DNA of 64,000 bases. Origin: Fuerstiella sp041398845. Its GTDB lineage: Bacteria; Planctomycetota; Planctomycetia; Planctomycetales; Planctomycetaceae. The stretch is from NCBI GenBank assembly GCA_041398845.1, contig JAWKTZ010000006.1:806001-870000 (forward strand). The letters run 5' to 3'. A model generated the notes under the pieces. It was not told the DNA's origin. It did no database searches and saw only the letters and a program-made list of their open reading frames with translations. Positions 43,134 to 52,350 of the stretch are shown here, in pieces. Positions within the stretch are counted from its first letter, which is position 1, and every line of letters starts with the position of its first letter. The translations under genes and the position numbers were made by a program.

Positions 43134-44557
43134 AAGCTTCCTGTGCCAGCCAGACACACGTCGGCACCACCCGTGTGAATCCCGTCTTTACCGGTGATTC
43201 CGCCGCTGCCCTGCGCTGCGAACCGTCGTGGCGAAAACTGGTGACTGCGGTGCGAGGTCGCAGTCAGTTTGCCGTGAATGTGCTGACCAACGCGGGTGGC
43301 AATTCTCTGAATTCCGTGCTGCAACTGGCGCTGCTGCTGGCATTGGGTCGACTGCTGGCCAAAGACGTCTATGCGGCCTGGCTGACGGCCGGAGCGATCA
43401 TTGGCATCGGCGAAATGGCATCCGACTTCGGGACGCGTCTGTGGGCTGTGCGGCGATTTGCCGGTCCGGAACATGCAGCGTTGACATTGAAATACTGTCT
43501 GGTGAACAAATTGCTGTTTACTCTGGCCTCGATCGCTGTGCTGAGTCTGCTGCCATTGAACACGCTCACGGCATCGGCGCTGCTGTTGAGCATTCTGGTT
43601 GCAGCGACCTCGCCCGGCAGTGATCCGTTATTGTGGTATCTGCGAGGTCGCGAACGGCTTGATGTCGAGGCGGGCCTTGTTCTGACATGCCGACTTGTCA
43701 TCGCAATTGCTCTGGCGACTGCTGCCGCGTTTCAGATGTCGCTCACAGTTCTCTTGTCCGCCTGGCTGGCGTGCAATGTGATTCGTATTGTGTGGGAATC
43801 CCGGCTGCCGTTCAGCCGACCGGTCTTTGTCGGATTTCGACATGTGCGACTGACCCGAAAAGGTGTGCAGCAATCCGTGATCGATGTCCTGCCACTGGGA
43901 GTGTCGCTGACTCTGGCACCGTTCTTTGCGCATTCGGTGCTTCTGTTTGTAACGGTCTACGGTTCCGATTCGGATGTCACTCAGTTTGGTACTGCGTACA
44001 AGCTGGTGCACTCCGCCGGATTCATTGGCACAAGCATCGTGGTGAGTTCCTTTGCTCGTCTTGCCAGAGCTGTTCAGACGGAAAATGGCGAGGCTGCTCA
44101 GCAGATCATTCGCACGAAACTCCTGCTGGTGACGGCGGCCCTGGCTCCGATCTGCATTCTGGGAACACTGACCGCCGTGCCGCTCGCCCATGTGCTGTTG
44201 AAACCGGAACTGAAAGATGTCGGAGTTTTAATCGTGCTGCTGATGCCGGGACTATACCTGACCTGCGTAAATATGGCTGTCCGTTTTACGATGAATGCCT
44301 TTGCGTTCAATCGCCAGGATGTGCTGGCCATGATCGTGGGCTGTGCCGTGTTTGTGATCGCGTTTCAGATGTCGGAAATGCTGTGGTTGCCGATTCGGGT
44401 CACTGTTAGCTGGACTCTGAATGAAGTGGCCATGCTGGTTGTTCGCTGGATCTTTCTGAAACGTCACAGCCGACATCACGGTGTAGCCACCGGTCTGGTC
44501 CTGTCGACGCTGAGTGGTCTGACGGCACTGGCGGGAACGATGTTTCTGTATTGGTAA
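43130..44557 (+). CDS. Polysaccharide flippase (Wzx-like), cluster B
   Basis: A 475-residue protein with about 12-14 membrane helices and a soluble N-terminus of some 40 residues. NAGGNSLNSVLQLALLLALG and the following GRLLAKDVYAAWLTAGAIIG resemble the first two helices of lipopolysaccharide flippases. It should move the lipid-linked unit outward. It is only loosely similar to the flippase at 10641. The start overlaps the preceding gene by four bases; the glycosyltransferase follows after 38 bases. Confidence 0.85.
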   Translation: MKASCASQTHVGTTRVNPVFTGDSAAALRCEPSWRKLVTAVRGRSQFAVNVLTNAGGNSLNSVLQLALLLALGRLLAKDVYAAWLTAGAIIGIGEMASDFGTRLWAVRRFAGPEHAALTLKYCLVNKLLFTLASIAVLSLLPLNTLTASALLLSILVAATSPGSDPLLWYLRGRERLDVEAGLVLTCRLVIAIALATAAAFQMSLTVLLSAWLACNVIRIVWESRLPFSRPVFVGFRHVRLTRKGVQQSVIDVLPLGVSLTLAPFFAHSVLLFVTVYGSDSDVTQFGTAYKLVHSAGFIGTSIVVSSFARLARAVQTENGEAAQQIIRTKLLLVTAALAPICILGTLTAVPLAHVLLKPELKDVGVLIVLLMPGLYLTCVNMAVRFTMNAFAFNRQDVLAMIVGCAVFVIAFQMSEMLWLPIRVTVSWTLNEVAMLVVRWIFLKRHSRHHGVATGLVLSTLSGLTALAGTMFLYW

Positions 44558-44595
44558 GTCACCCGAATTCGTCTGCTGTTTTTGAGTCAACCACT

Positions 44596-45666
44596 ATGCC
44601 AGCAAGCAAACCAGCCACCATTGGACTCACCAGTTCTCTGGCAAATCTGCCGGAACTGCCGTTGGTCTCGGTCATCGTCCCGATTCGCAATGAGAGCGGT
44701 TACATTGAAGGCTGTCTGCGCAGCATTCAACTCAGCGACTGGCCGACTGATCGCATGGAAATCGTTGTTGTGGACGGTATGAGTACCGACGACACGGTTG
44801 AGGTTGTTGAGCGAATGATGCGAACGGATGCCCGGATTCGTCTGCTGACAAATCCCGCCCGAGTCCAGACCAGTGCGATGAACATCGGTATTCGCGAAGC
44901 AAGAGGCGATATCATTCTGCGAGTAGACGGGCATGCTGAGGTCCTGCCCGACTATGTGCGAAACTCAGTCAGCGAACTCGTCAGGCGACCGGAATGCTGG
45001 TGCGTTGGCGGAGTGGTCGAAACAATCAACGACACCGAAATCGGGCACATCATCGCGGCCGCTCAAAGCTGCCCGGTGGGTGTGGGCAATTCCCGATTTC
45101 GCATCGGTGGCGATGCCGGCTATGCGGATACGGTTCCGTTCGGTGCCTACTGGAAGTGGGTCTTTGAAAGAATCGGACTCTACGACGAAGAGCTGGTCCG
45201 CAATGAAGACGACGAATTGAATGCTCGACTGCTGCAGAATGGCGGAAAGATTTTCCTGACACCCCGGATTCGCAGCCGCTACTTCTCGCGATCAACTCTG
45301 CGAAAGCTGTGGAACCAGTATTATCAGTATGGAGTCTGGCGGATTCGTACGATACAAAAGCGAGGTTCAGCCAGTCTGCGATACATGGTTCCCATGGTGT
45401 TTGTGACGGCGGCAGTCGCCGCGACGGCGGCCGCCATTCTGTCGCCTGCTCTGCGGCCATTGTCGATGGCATTCGCATTGGCCTATCTGACGGCTCTGCT
45501 GATCGGAGCTGTTATGGTGGGACGCAGAACGGGCTTTGCCGGCTTTCTGCTGGCACCGGTGGTGTTCGCCACACTGCATTTTTCCTACGGCTTCGGCAGC
45601 CTGTTCGGCATATTCTGGTTCGGAATTCTGCGCCGCCGCACTCTGCGGCATGGCATGTCACGGTAA
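44596..45666 (+). CDS. ExoA-type glycosyltransferase family 2, cluster B
   Basis: A 356-residue enzyme. The GT2 core opens with LPLVSVIVPIRNESGYIEGC, continues with EIVVVDGMSTDDTVEVV and has the metal site in LRVDGHAEVLPDYV. NEDDELNARLLQNG is the acceptor-side motif. Three C-terminal membrane helices follow, as in succinoglycan ExoA. It likely elongates the lipid-linked glycan at the inner membrane. The frame is open from a TTG at 44551 but ATG 44596 is preferred to avoid overlap with the flippase gene. Probable last gene of cluster B. Confidence 0.9.
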   Translation: MPASKPATIGLTSSLANLPELPLVSVIVPIRNESGYIEGCLRSIQLSDWPTDRMEIVVVDGMSTDDTVEVVERMMRTDARIRLLTNPARVQTSAMNIGIREARGDIILRVDGHAEVLPDYVRNSVSELVRRPECWCVGGVVETINDTEIGHIIAAAQSCPVGVGNSRFRIGGDAGYADTVPFGAYWKWVFERIGLYDEELVRNEDDELNARLLQNGGKIFLTPRIRSRYFSRSTLRKLWNQYYQYGVWRIRTIQKRGSASLRYMVPMVFVTAAVAATAAAILSPALRPLSMAFALAYLTALLIGAVMVGRRTGFAGFLLAPVVFATLHFSYGFGSLFGIFWFGILRRRTLRHGMSR

Positions 45667-45743
45667 TTGCGGGTGGTTCCGGCGGTGTTGTTTGAGTATG
45701 ATTTTCGGGTTCAGCGTTTTGTTGTCAGATCAGTCTGCGAAGC

Positions 45744-47294
45744 ATGCGACTCCGACGAAATCACAACCGAATTTCGGTGTCCCGCGTTTGTCTGCTGGTG
45801 ATGATTCAGTGGCTGGCAACGTCGATCGTGGCGTGTGCTCAGCCCTTTCCAACGCTGACGATTCCGTTTTATTCTGAAGAACCAGCCACATCGGAACCAC
45901 TGCCTGTGGAATCGACGGTGCCGGAATCGATTTCGACCGATTCGTCCGTCTTCGAGACCGATCAAAGCGGAGTTCCGTCGCCTGATCTGGTGGTGACCGT
46001 GCGTTCCGATTTACTGAGTCGTTTTGTCAACCGACAGACGGTGGAAAGCGACAACGTGGCGACACAGGTCATGGAAGCCAATGTTCGCGGCATTCAGACC
46101 ACCACAACGTCAGTGCTGCTGAGTACTCTGGACAGCTCAACCAGCGCCGCGTTCAATATTGTGGCTCAGGGAACGGTCGCGAGCAACACGGTAGGCCTGA
46201 CGCCACAGGCCCGAGTCGCCACGTTGGGCAATCACACGTTCAACATCACCAAGCCGGTTTTTTTTGACGGACAGCGATTTACCACCAAGGCCGCGTACGG
46301 CAGCCTGCAGGCTCGCCAGTTTCCTCAATCGGTCAACAGCCTGACCTCGGGGTTTCCTTTACTCGGTCCGATTGGAGACACCATTGCGTGGAACGAAGTG
46401 CAGCGCCGGATGCCAACCACGGATGCCATCGTTGTGCGGCAGGTGGCTGACGATGTGCTGCCAAAGGTAAATTCCGGAGTTGACCGCAACCTTGCCGAAC
46501 TGAATCGAAGCTGGCAGCGGTCGCGTCAGTTTCTGGATGAACTGACGGCCCCCGACCAGATTGTCTGGAGCGCCGCCAGCACAGTTCAGAGTTTTTCCAC
46601 AAGTGCGACCAATGCGTCCATCACGAGTCGTTCTGTTCGGTCGAAGCAGCTCAGCACCCGTCCTTCAGAAAAGGAATCGCTTGTTCTGCTGCTGACGGAA
46701 GAGGGCACCAATCGCTGGCTGGACCGACGATCACTGGCCGGGCGCACCGTGTCGGACACTGCTCTGCAGCAGTTGATCCGCTCCTTTCGGGAAATGCGAG
46801 AAAACCCGGCGACTTTGGCCGAAGTGCTGCAGCAACTGGAAACCGAGTCGGGCGAACCCACTTTGTTCTCGGTCCGGTTTGCCGATGTCCAGCCGTTGGC
46901 ACTGCGGTTTGCGGATGGCCTCATCACCGTGAGACTGAAGCTTCAGATTCTGCCGAAAGTCGGTGAGCCGAGCCGGATGCAGATGATTCAGGCCGGACTC
47001 AAAGGACAAAGCGCCAACGACGACATGTGGGCCATCGCACTGACTCAGGTCACAGCGGAAGTGGCTGACCGGAATCAGACGCCGGACATGTACACCAATC
47101 TGATCAACAATGCTGCGGTGGTCGGTCAGTTGCCCCCGACAACTTTGCCACGCACGATTGATCTGCGGCACCTGCATCCGAAGATGCCACTGTTTCGCCT
47201 GTTCCGCATTCAGAGCGATGACGGGCAGTTTCGATTGTCGCTGCGGGCCATCGAAACCGATGTCGAAATGACCACCGGGCGCTACTGTCCCTGA
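45744..47294 (+). CDS. Secreted protein of unknown function
   Basis: A 516-residue protein with a signal peptide (SRVCLLVMIQWLATSIVACAQ). A Ser/Thr/Pro/Glu-rich linker (about residues 40-75) is followed by two regions of alternating hydrophobic strands: DLVVTVRSDLLSRFVNRQTV near 80 and LFSVRFADVQPLALRFADGL near 370. No catalytic motif is visible. It looks like a planctomycete-specific envelope protein. The 3' end overlaps the convergent cytochrome gene by 13 bases, so the two transcripts must overlap. Confidence 0.8.
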   Translation: MRLRRNHNRISVSRVCLLVMIQWLATSIVACAQPFPTLTIPFYSEEPATSEPLPVESTVPESISTDSSVFETDQSGVPSPDLVVTVRSDLLSRFVNRQTVESDNVATQVMEANVRGIQTTTTSVLLSTLDSSTSAAFNIVAQGTVASNTVGLTPQARVATLGNHTFNITKPVFFDGQRFTTKAAYGSLQARQFPQSVNSLTSGFPLLGPIGDTIAWNEVQRRMPTTDAIVVRQVADDVLPKVNSGVDRNLAELNRSWQRSRQFLDELTAPDQIVWSAASTVQSFSTSATNASITSRSVRSKQLSTRPSEKESLVLLLTEEGTNRWLDRRSLAGRTVSDTALQQLIRSFREMRENPATLAEVLQQLETESGEPTLFSVRFADVQPLALRFADGLITVRLKLQILPKVGEPSRMQMIQAGLKGQSANDDMWAIALTQVTAEVADRNQTPDMYTNLINNAAVVGQLPPTTLPRTIDLRHLHPKMPLFRLFRIQSDDGQFRLSLRAIETDVEMTTGRYCP

Positions 47295-49204
47295 CGATCC
47301 TGGCTGGTTGCGCTGACCGTGATGTAACTCAGAATTTCCATGATCTCATCCGGTGTGAATTTGTCCAGCAACGCTTTGGGCATCATCGAGATCGTGCTCG
47401 GAATGATTTCCTCAATGTCGTCCTTCTGAATGACTGTTGGCTTCGGCACTTCCGGATTCGTCAGAATCGAAATGGAAGTTTTGTCTTCGGCCGTCACGAT
47501 GCCCGACGTTGTTTTTCCGTCCAGATCAATCACGACCTTGACCGCATATTGGGGGTCGATTTTGTAACTGGGTTCCAGAATCTCACGCAGAATGCCGTGA
47601 TGATCACCCTTCCAGCGTCTGAGTACGTCGGTCAGTTCCGGTCCGACGGCTCCTCCTTCACCTTTTATTTTATGGCAGCCCAGGCATGTTGCTTCCTTAA
47701 ACAGTCTGGCACCGATGTCTGCCGTGCGTCCACGCAATCCCTGCTGAAGTGCGTCGCCGGGAAAGTCTTCAACAGTCCAGTTCTTGACAAATGACCGGTT
47801 GTTGCCCAGGGGGTCTTTGGGTTGAGTCGGATTGCGTTGCCATGCGTCAAGGTCGCTGACCACAATCATGACTCCGTACATTCTCATCCAGTGCCGGGGA
47901 AACGTGCAGACGTAGGGATACTCACCCGGTTCGGTCGGAGCAGTAAACGTGAGTCGTTCGCGAGCTCCGGCGTTCACCAGATTTGTGGCGTACAGCACAT
48001 CGGGACTGTTCGGAACGTACAGTTTGCCATCGAGTCCCGGAGTTGTTCCGAGGTCAGCTCCGGCCAGAGCGACCGCTTTCAGTTTTTCCGGCCGAGTGAT
48101 CACGAAGTTGTGTGGCATCAGGTCGTCGTTTTCAAGGACGACCTGCACGGGGCGGCCAGCTTCGACAGCAAAAAACGGCTGGTCGTAACGCATCTCCTCT
48201 TCGACCGTACGAATCCTGACGACGCGGACCGTGACCGCTCGCAAGCGGTCACGATAGATCTTTGCCGAATCCGTCGGCAGCTTCCGCAGCAGTTCGTCGG
48301 CAAGCTGCATGGCGTCGAGGAATTCGCCGGTGGTTCGTCCGGCGGCGGGTGTTGTTTCCGCGTGCCTCACGAGCACATCGACGAGTTGTCCGGACGTTGC
48401 TGCATCACGAGCTTCCTGCGGAACCCTGAGCAGGCTCCGCACGGAGTCGGTTCGATAGGTCTCCATTTCGACGAATGCGGCCAGCCGCTGAAACGTGTCG
48501 GACGGTTCGCTGACAATCGAGGCCAAAGCACGGATGGCGGCCAGGCGAACAGCGGTTGGCTCATTTTCCGCGAGTGACGCCGTCACGTTGGGACGCAGCG
48601 AATTGCGGAGCTCCCCGGCGGGAACCAGTGACACAGCGGACAGCCAGCCCAGCTTCGAACGCTCATCCGACTGAGCCTGTTGCCATGCGGTGTCTGCCTG
48701 ACCGGCAACGATCAGTCCGGCAAAACCGGTTGCCTGCAGTACGCTGCTGTCGGACGTCATCGCACGGCGCAGATCGTCGATGTGTTTTGCCAGAGCGTCA
48801 TCGGGCACAGTCAGCAGCATAGCCGACAACTGTCGACCGACTCGCTGCTGGTCTTTGTCGTCGTTGTCGAGAGATTCGAGCGCTGCCAGCAGTTCGGTGG
48901 CCACATCTGTTTTGTGAATCGCGACCAGACCCTGCAGCGCCTGTTCGCGGTTCTGAATGGACAGTCCGGGTCTGAGCAGAATGGCGTGGAATACCGGAAC
49001 GTATTTGAGATCGTCGGTCGATGTCTCCACCAGCAGCAGTCTTGCGTTATCCAGTCGTCCCAGTTGATAGGCGACAGCACGCGGACTCTTGTCCAGATAA
49101 ACCCTGGGGCGTTCGACCGGTTTGTCGCCATGATGGTGATGCTCGTGTTCCTGTGACATTGCGGCGGCCGACAGAAACAGAACGGTACACAATATTCGAA
49201 TCAT
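47282..49204 (-). CDS. Cupredoxin and cytochrome c fusion protein with HEAT-like repeats
   Basis: A 640-residue exported protein (signal peptide LCTVLFLSAAAMS, then a His-rich stretch EHEHHHHGD). The middle is helical repeat in character. A cupredoxin domain begins near 365 with MPHNFVIT supplying the first His and ends with YVCTFPRHWMRMYGVM holding Cys, His and Met. The C-terminal planctomycete heme-binding domain has CLGCH at 507-511 and a Met ligand in SMMPKALLD. It should pass electrons between a periplasmic dehydrogenase and copper or heme carriers. ATG 49204 gives the signal peptide. It starts 149 bases after the dehydrogenase gene. Confidence 0.88.
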   Translation of the reverse strand: MIRILCTVLFLSAAAMSQEHEHHHHGDKPVERPRVYLDKSPRAVAYQLGRLDNARLLLVETSTDDLKYVPVFHAILLRPGLSIQNREQALQGLVAIHKTDVATELLAALESLDNDDKDQQRVGRQLSAMLLTVPDDALAKHIDDLRRAMTSDSSVLQATGFAGLIVAGQADTAWQQAQSDERSKLGWLSAVSLVPAGELRNSLRPNVTASLAENEPTAVRLAAIRALASIVSEPSDTFQRLAAFVEMETYRTDSVRSLLRVPQEARDAATSGQLVDVLVRHAETTPAAGRTTGEFLDAMQLADELLRKLPTDSAKIYRDRLRAVTVRVVRIRTVEEEMRYDQPFFAVEAGRPVQVVLENDDLMPHNFVITRPEKLKAVALAGADLGTTPGLDGKLYVPNSPDVLYATNLVNAGARERLTFTAPTEPGEYPYVCTFPRHWMRMYGVMIVVSDLDAWQRNPTQPKDPLGNNRSFVKNWTVEDFPGDALQQGLRGRTADIGARLFKEATCLGCHKIKGEGGAVGPELTDVLRRWKGDHHGILREILEPSYKIDPQYAVKVVIDLDGKTTSGIVTAEDKTSISILTNPEVPKPTVIQKDDIEEIIPSTISMMPKALLDKFTPDEIMEILSYITVSATSQDRQGQ

Positions 49205-49353
49205 GAGAAGCGAAGAAATGAGCAGTGGGTGAGCGGGGCTGTGAGCACGGCGCGGCAATGAATCGATCAGACCTGCTCTGTTTCGGTATCGAGCCGACAG
49301 GTCGCAGGTTTCTGACAACCATCGACGGAGTTCCGGTGGTTCTGTGATGTCGG

Positions 49354-52041
49354 CTACAGATTCTCCAGATGACGCATCGTTTCGTCCAGAGTGTACTTGA
49401 TGTACTTGTCGGTTTCGTGTTCGAGCGCGTCCAGAGCAACCTCGATGGCATCTTCACTGTCGAAGAAACTGCATGCTCGCAGGGCTTCCACGCGAACTCG
49501 GGGATGGTCGTCGTTCACGCGTTCCCGCACCAGTTCCAGTGCATTCGGAATCTTCTCGCGCATATCACACAGAACACGGGTTGCCGCCGCTCGACAGTGA
49601 TAATCATCCGCATTCAGCGCGGCGGTTAACAGTTCCATGTCAAGGACGTTGTGGGACTGCAGCACCCAGATTCCTTCCAGCATGTGATGCAGGGAGTCTT
49701 CATCGTCCTTGTCCAGTCCGGAAATCCATGTCTTCACGGCGGGAACAACGTCGCTGGTCGAACGAGCAGCCAGTTCCCGGCGAGCTCGATAACGCGTGCG
49801 ATCTTCGTATTCCTTCAACGCGTTCAGCACAACGGGAACTGGTTCGTCAGCTATCGCGGGTGGTTTCACCAGATCACGCCCGCTGCAGACAACTCGCCAG
49901 ATGCGGCCGTGCTGATGGTCACGATTTGGTTCTCGAAGATTGTGCTGCAGGTGACCGATCAACGCGTTGTGCCAGTCACAGATGTACAATGTTCCATCCG
50001 GAGCAAACTGAATGTCGATGGGGCGAAAATTGCCGTCTTCGCAGAACACGAGCGGCGTTTTTTCGGTGCCTTCGTAGCCACTGCCGACCTCCTTCATGGA
50101 ATGCTGCAGAATGGAGCGGTCGCCGATCACGTTACACAGCAGAAAATCGCCCTGGTCTTCGGGCTTGAAGTGTCGGCTCGATACCAGTTCGTTTCCGGCA
50201 GATGGCCGAGTTCTCTTGACGATGAACTGCGGATAGGCATCGCTGCCTCTGAGAGCAGTATCCTTGAAGTTGTTAACGCTGTCATTGAACGAACCACCGG
50301 CATGCTTGGCTGGATATTCCACCTTGCCGCTGATTGGTGTGGCCCAGAAGTTGAACCCGGGTGATGCATCGGAAACGAAGTCCTGGCCCCAGCGGTCGTA
50401 CACGTGACCCCACGGATTGGCAAACGGCAGCGAGACATGCGTGCCGAAATGTTCGGTGCGCGGGTTATATCGCCACACGCCGGCTTCATGCATGCGAGTC
50501 AGTCCATACGGGCTTTCCACCTGAGAATACTTAAACGTGCCTTCGTTGAAGTACAGACTGCCACCCGGTCCCCATTCAAACGCACTGATGCCGTGGTGCG
50601 AGTCGGCTGAGTCGAAACCGACAAGTTGACGAATACGGACATCGGCCTGATCGTCACCGTCCGTGTCTTTCATGAACAGGATATCCGGCTGTTGAGCCAC
50701 ATAGGCACCGCCGTGGCCGATTTCAAATCCGGTCGGCTGATGCAACCCATCCGCAAACACGATGCACTTGTCAGCTCGACCGTCACCGTTCTGGTCTTCC
50801 AGAATCAGAACTTTGTCGTCCATCGCCGACTTCGGCTGCCAGTGAGGATATGACTGCATGGTTGATACCCACAGTCGTCCCTTGTTGTCGAAGTTCAGTG
50901 CCACGGGATTCGCCAGTTCCGGAAAGTCTTCTTCCGAGGCTACCAGTTGGACTTCATAGCCATCGGCCGTCCTGAACAGCTTTTGCTGTTCAGCGGCCGG
51001 CAGGTAGTCCAGCGATCCCAGCTTTCCGGCCTTGCGATTTGTATCGTCTTCGCCACCAACGTTGGTCTTCACGTTGTAGAACGGCAGAGTGTTGCTGTCG
51101 TCGCATTCGTCCGCGACCTGTCTACCCTGAGCAATCGCCCAGATGCGAGCGTCTCGGTTGGCAGTCATCTGATCCAGAATCTCTCGTTCACGCTCCATGA
51201 CCTGACGGTTGTTGTAGGTTCCGTCGGTTCCGGCCAGACCGCGTTTACCATAAATGGAGTAACCGTTGACCGCTCGATAACGATGCCACCAGTGGAAGTT
51301 CTTGTCATCAACTTCTGCCTTCAACTCCGGCGGAATCTCTCCGGATTCTGCACCCCATCCCAGAGCCTGCATCAGAATCGGCGCGAGGGCTTTGTAGCCG
51401 TCGTCATTCAGATGAGCACCATTCAGAGTCAACTGCTGGTCGGAAGATTCGAACAGTGCTTTGGTTGAAGTATACAGATCAGCAAAGGCAGCTCCGGTGT
51501 CTTCCGCAACCTGCTCCAATGCCGCCGTGTATTTGGCAAGGTTGATGTTCTGTTCTTTGCCATCGGTCACGTTGGGATCACCGATGTCTTCGAACGCAAT
51601 CGGAGACACCAGGACAACACGAGCATTCCCTTTGGCGCTGAAGTTCCTGCTTTGGGTTTCAGAGACCAGCTTTGCCATCTGCTGAGTGAACTCACCCAGC
51701 CCTTCGTCCCCGTCAAAGCTCTCGTTGAAGCCGAAGAAATACATCACGACATCGGCCTTGCTGTGAGTCAGGTGAAAATCCGGGTCGCCGAAATCCAGCG
51801 AGCGAATGCGTTCGTAGGGTTCGTCACCAGGAAAGCAGAGATTGCGCACGGTCAGCTCTTTGTCGGGCAGCGAATGATGCAGCAGGGTTTCCCAGTGGTT
51901 GTGGTGCTGCATCCGTTCGCCCAGCGCGTTCCCGACAAGACAGATATGATCTCCCTTGTTCAGAGTCACTTCAGCGGCAACAGTCCATGAACCGGCAGGC
52001 ACGGCAAACACATACAACAGGACGGCAATCAGACGCTTCAT
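49354..52041 (-). CDS. SGNH-hydrolase/beta-propeller dehydrogenase with HEAT repeats
   Basis: An 895-residue exported protein (signal peptide LIAVLLYVFAVPAGSWTVAA). Residues about 25-250 form a GDSL/SGNH domain, with FGFNES and a final LNGAHLNDDGYKALA carrying the late catalytic Asp/His. From about 340 a PVC-type membrane-bound dehydrogenase propeller follows (FDNKGRLWVSTMQSYPHW, IHFAPDG-like FAPDGTLYICDWHNALIGH). The last 130 residues are HEAT repeats. The CxxCH cytochrome domain that often ends such proteins is missing here and is instead encoded in the next gene. ATG 52041 gives the signal peptide. Substrate is unknown. Confidence 0.88.
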   Translation of the reverse strand: MKRLIAVLLYVFAVPAGSWTVAAEVTLNKGDHICLVGNALGERMQHHNHWETLLHHSLPDKELTVRNLCFPGDEPYERIRSLDFGDPDFHLTHSKADVVMYFFGFNESFDGDEGLGEFTQQMAKLVSETQSRNFSAKGNARVVLVSPIAFEDIGDPNVTDGKEQNINLAKYTAALEQVAEDTGAAFADLYTSTKALFESSDQQLTLNGAHLNDDGYKALAPILMQALGWGAESGEIPPELKAEVDDKNFHWWHRYRAVNGYSIYGKRGLAGTDGTYNNRQVMEREREILDQMTANRDARIWAIAQGRQVADECDDSNTLPFYNVKTNVGGEDDTNRKAGKLGSLDYLPAAEQQKLFRTADGYEVQLVASEEDFPELANPVALNFDNKGRLWVSTMQSYPHWQPKSAMDDKVLILEDQNGDGRADKCIVFADGLHQPTGFEIGHGGAYVAQQPDILFMKDTDGDDQADVRIRQLVGFDSADSHHGISAFEWGPGGSLYFNEGTFKYSQVESPYGLTRMHEAGVWRYNPRTEHFGTHVSLPFANPWGHVYDRWGQDFVSDASPGFNFWATPISGKVEYPAKHAGGSFNDSVNNFKDTALRGSDAYPQFIVKRTRPSAGNELVSSRHFKPEDQGDFLLCNVIGDRSILQHSMKEVGSGYEGTEKTPLVFCEDGNFRPIDIQFAPDGTLYICDWHNALIGHLQHNLREPNRDHQHGRIWRVVCSGRDLVKPPAIADEPVPVVLNALKEYEDRTRYRARRELAARSTSDVVPAVKTWISGLDKDDEDSLHHMLEGIWVLQSHNVLDMELLTAALNADDYHCRAAATRVLCDMREKIPNALELVRERVNDDHPRVRVEALRACSFFDSEDAIEVALDALEHETDKYIKYTLDETMRHLENL

Positions 52042-52350
52042 GAGGTTCCTCGATGAGGTTTCGTTTCGCGGAATTACGAACTTGGCCGTCGCGAGGTTCA
52101 ATCGTCGCGCAGGCCCTTGAGCCTGCCATTGTCGTGCCGACTGAAGACAAATCAAGTCCTGCCGGGGGTTCTTACCGGGTACGCACAGTCCTCAGTCGGA
52201 ATGCAGGAGAATCAGCGTTCCGTTCCAATGCAGGACTCCTCAATCGTCGAAGTCAGCAATCCCGCCGCTCGACGATGAATCGAGATGCTGGCAGAACGAC
52301 GGAGGACAATCGAACGACCAGATCACTGGATTACCTTACGTCTCATGACG
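52042..52350. other. Intergenic stretch between two leftward genes
   Basis: About 310 bases with no supported gene. A six-base hairpin GCAGGC-N6-GCCTGC lies at 52109-52126, some 70 bases upstream of the dehydrogenase start, and may be a weak terminator or regulatory site. The dehydrogenase promoter should be here but was not identified. Confidence 0.4.

Noticed and set aside
49205..49353. Frameshift joining the dehydrogenase and cytochrome genes
   Set aside because: The 149-base gap has no matching frame, and the second gene has its own signal peptide, so they are separate proteins.
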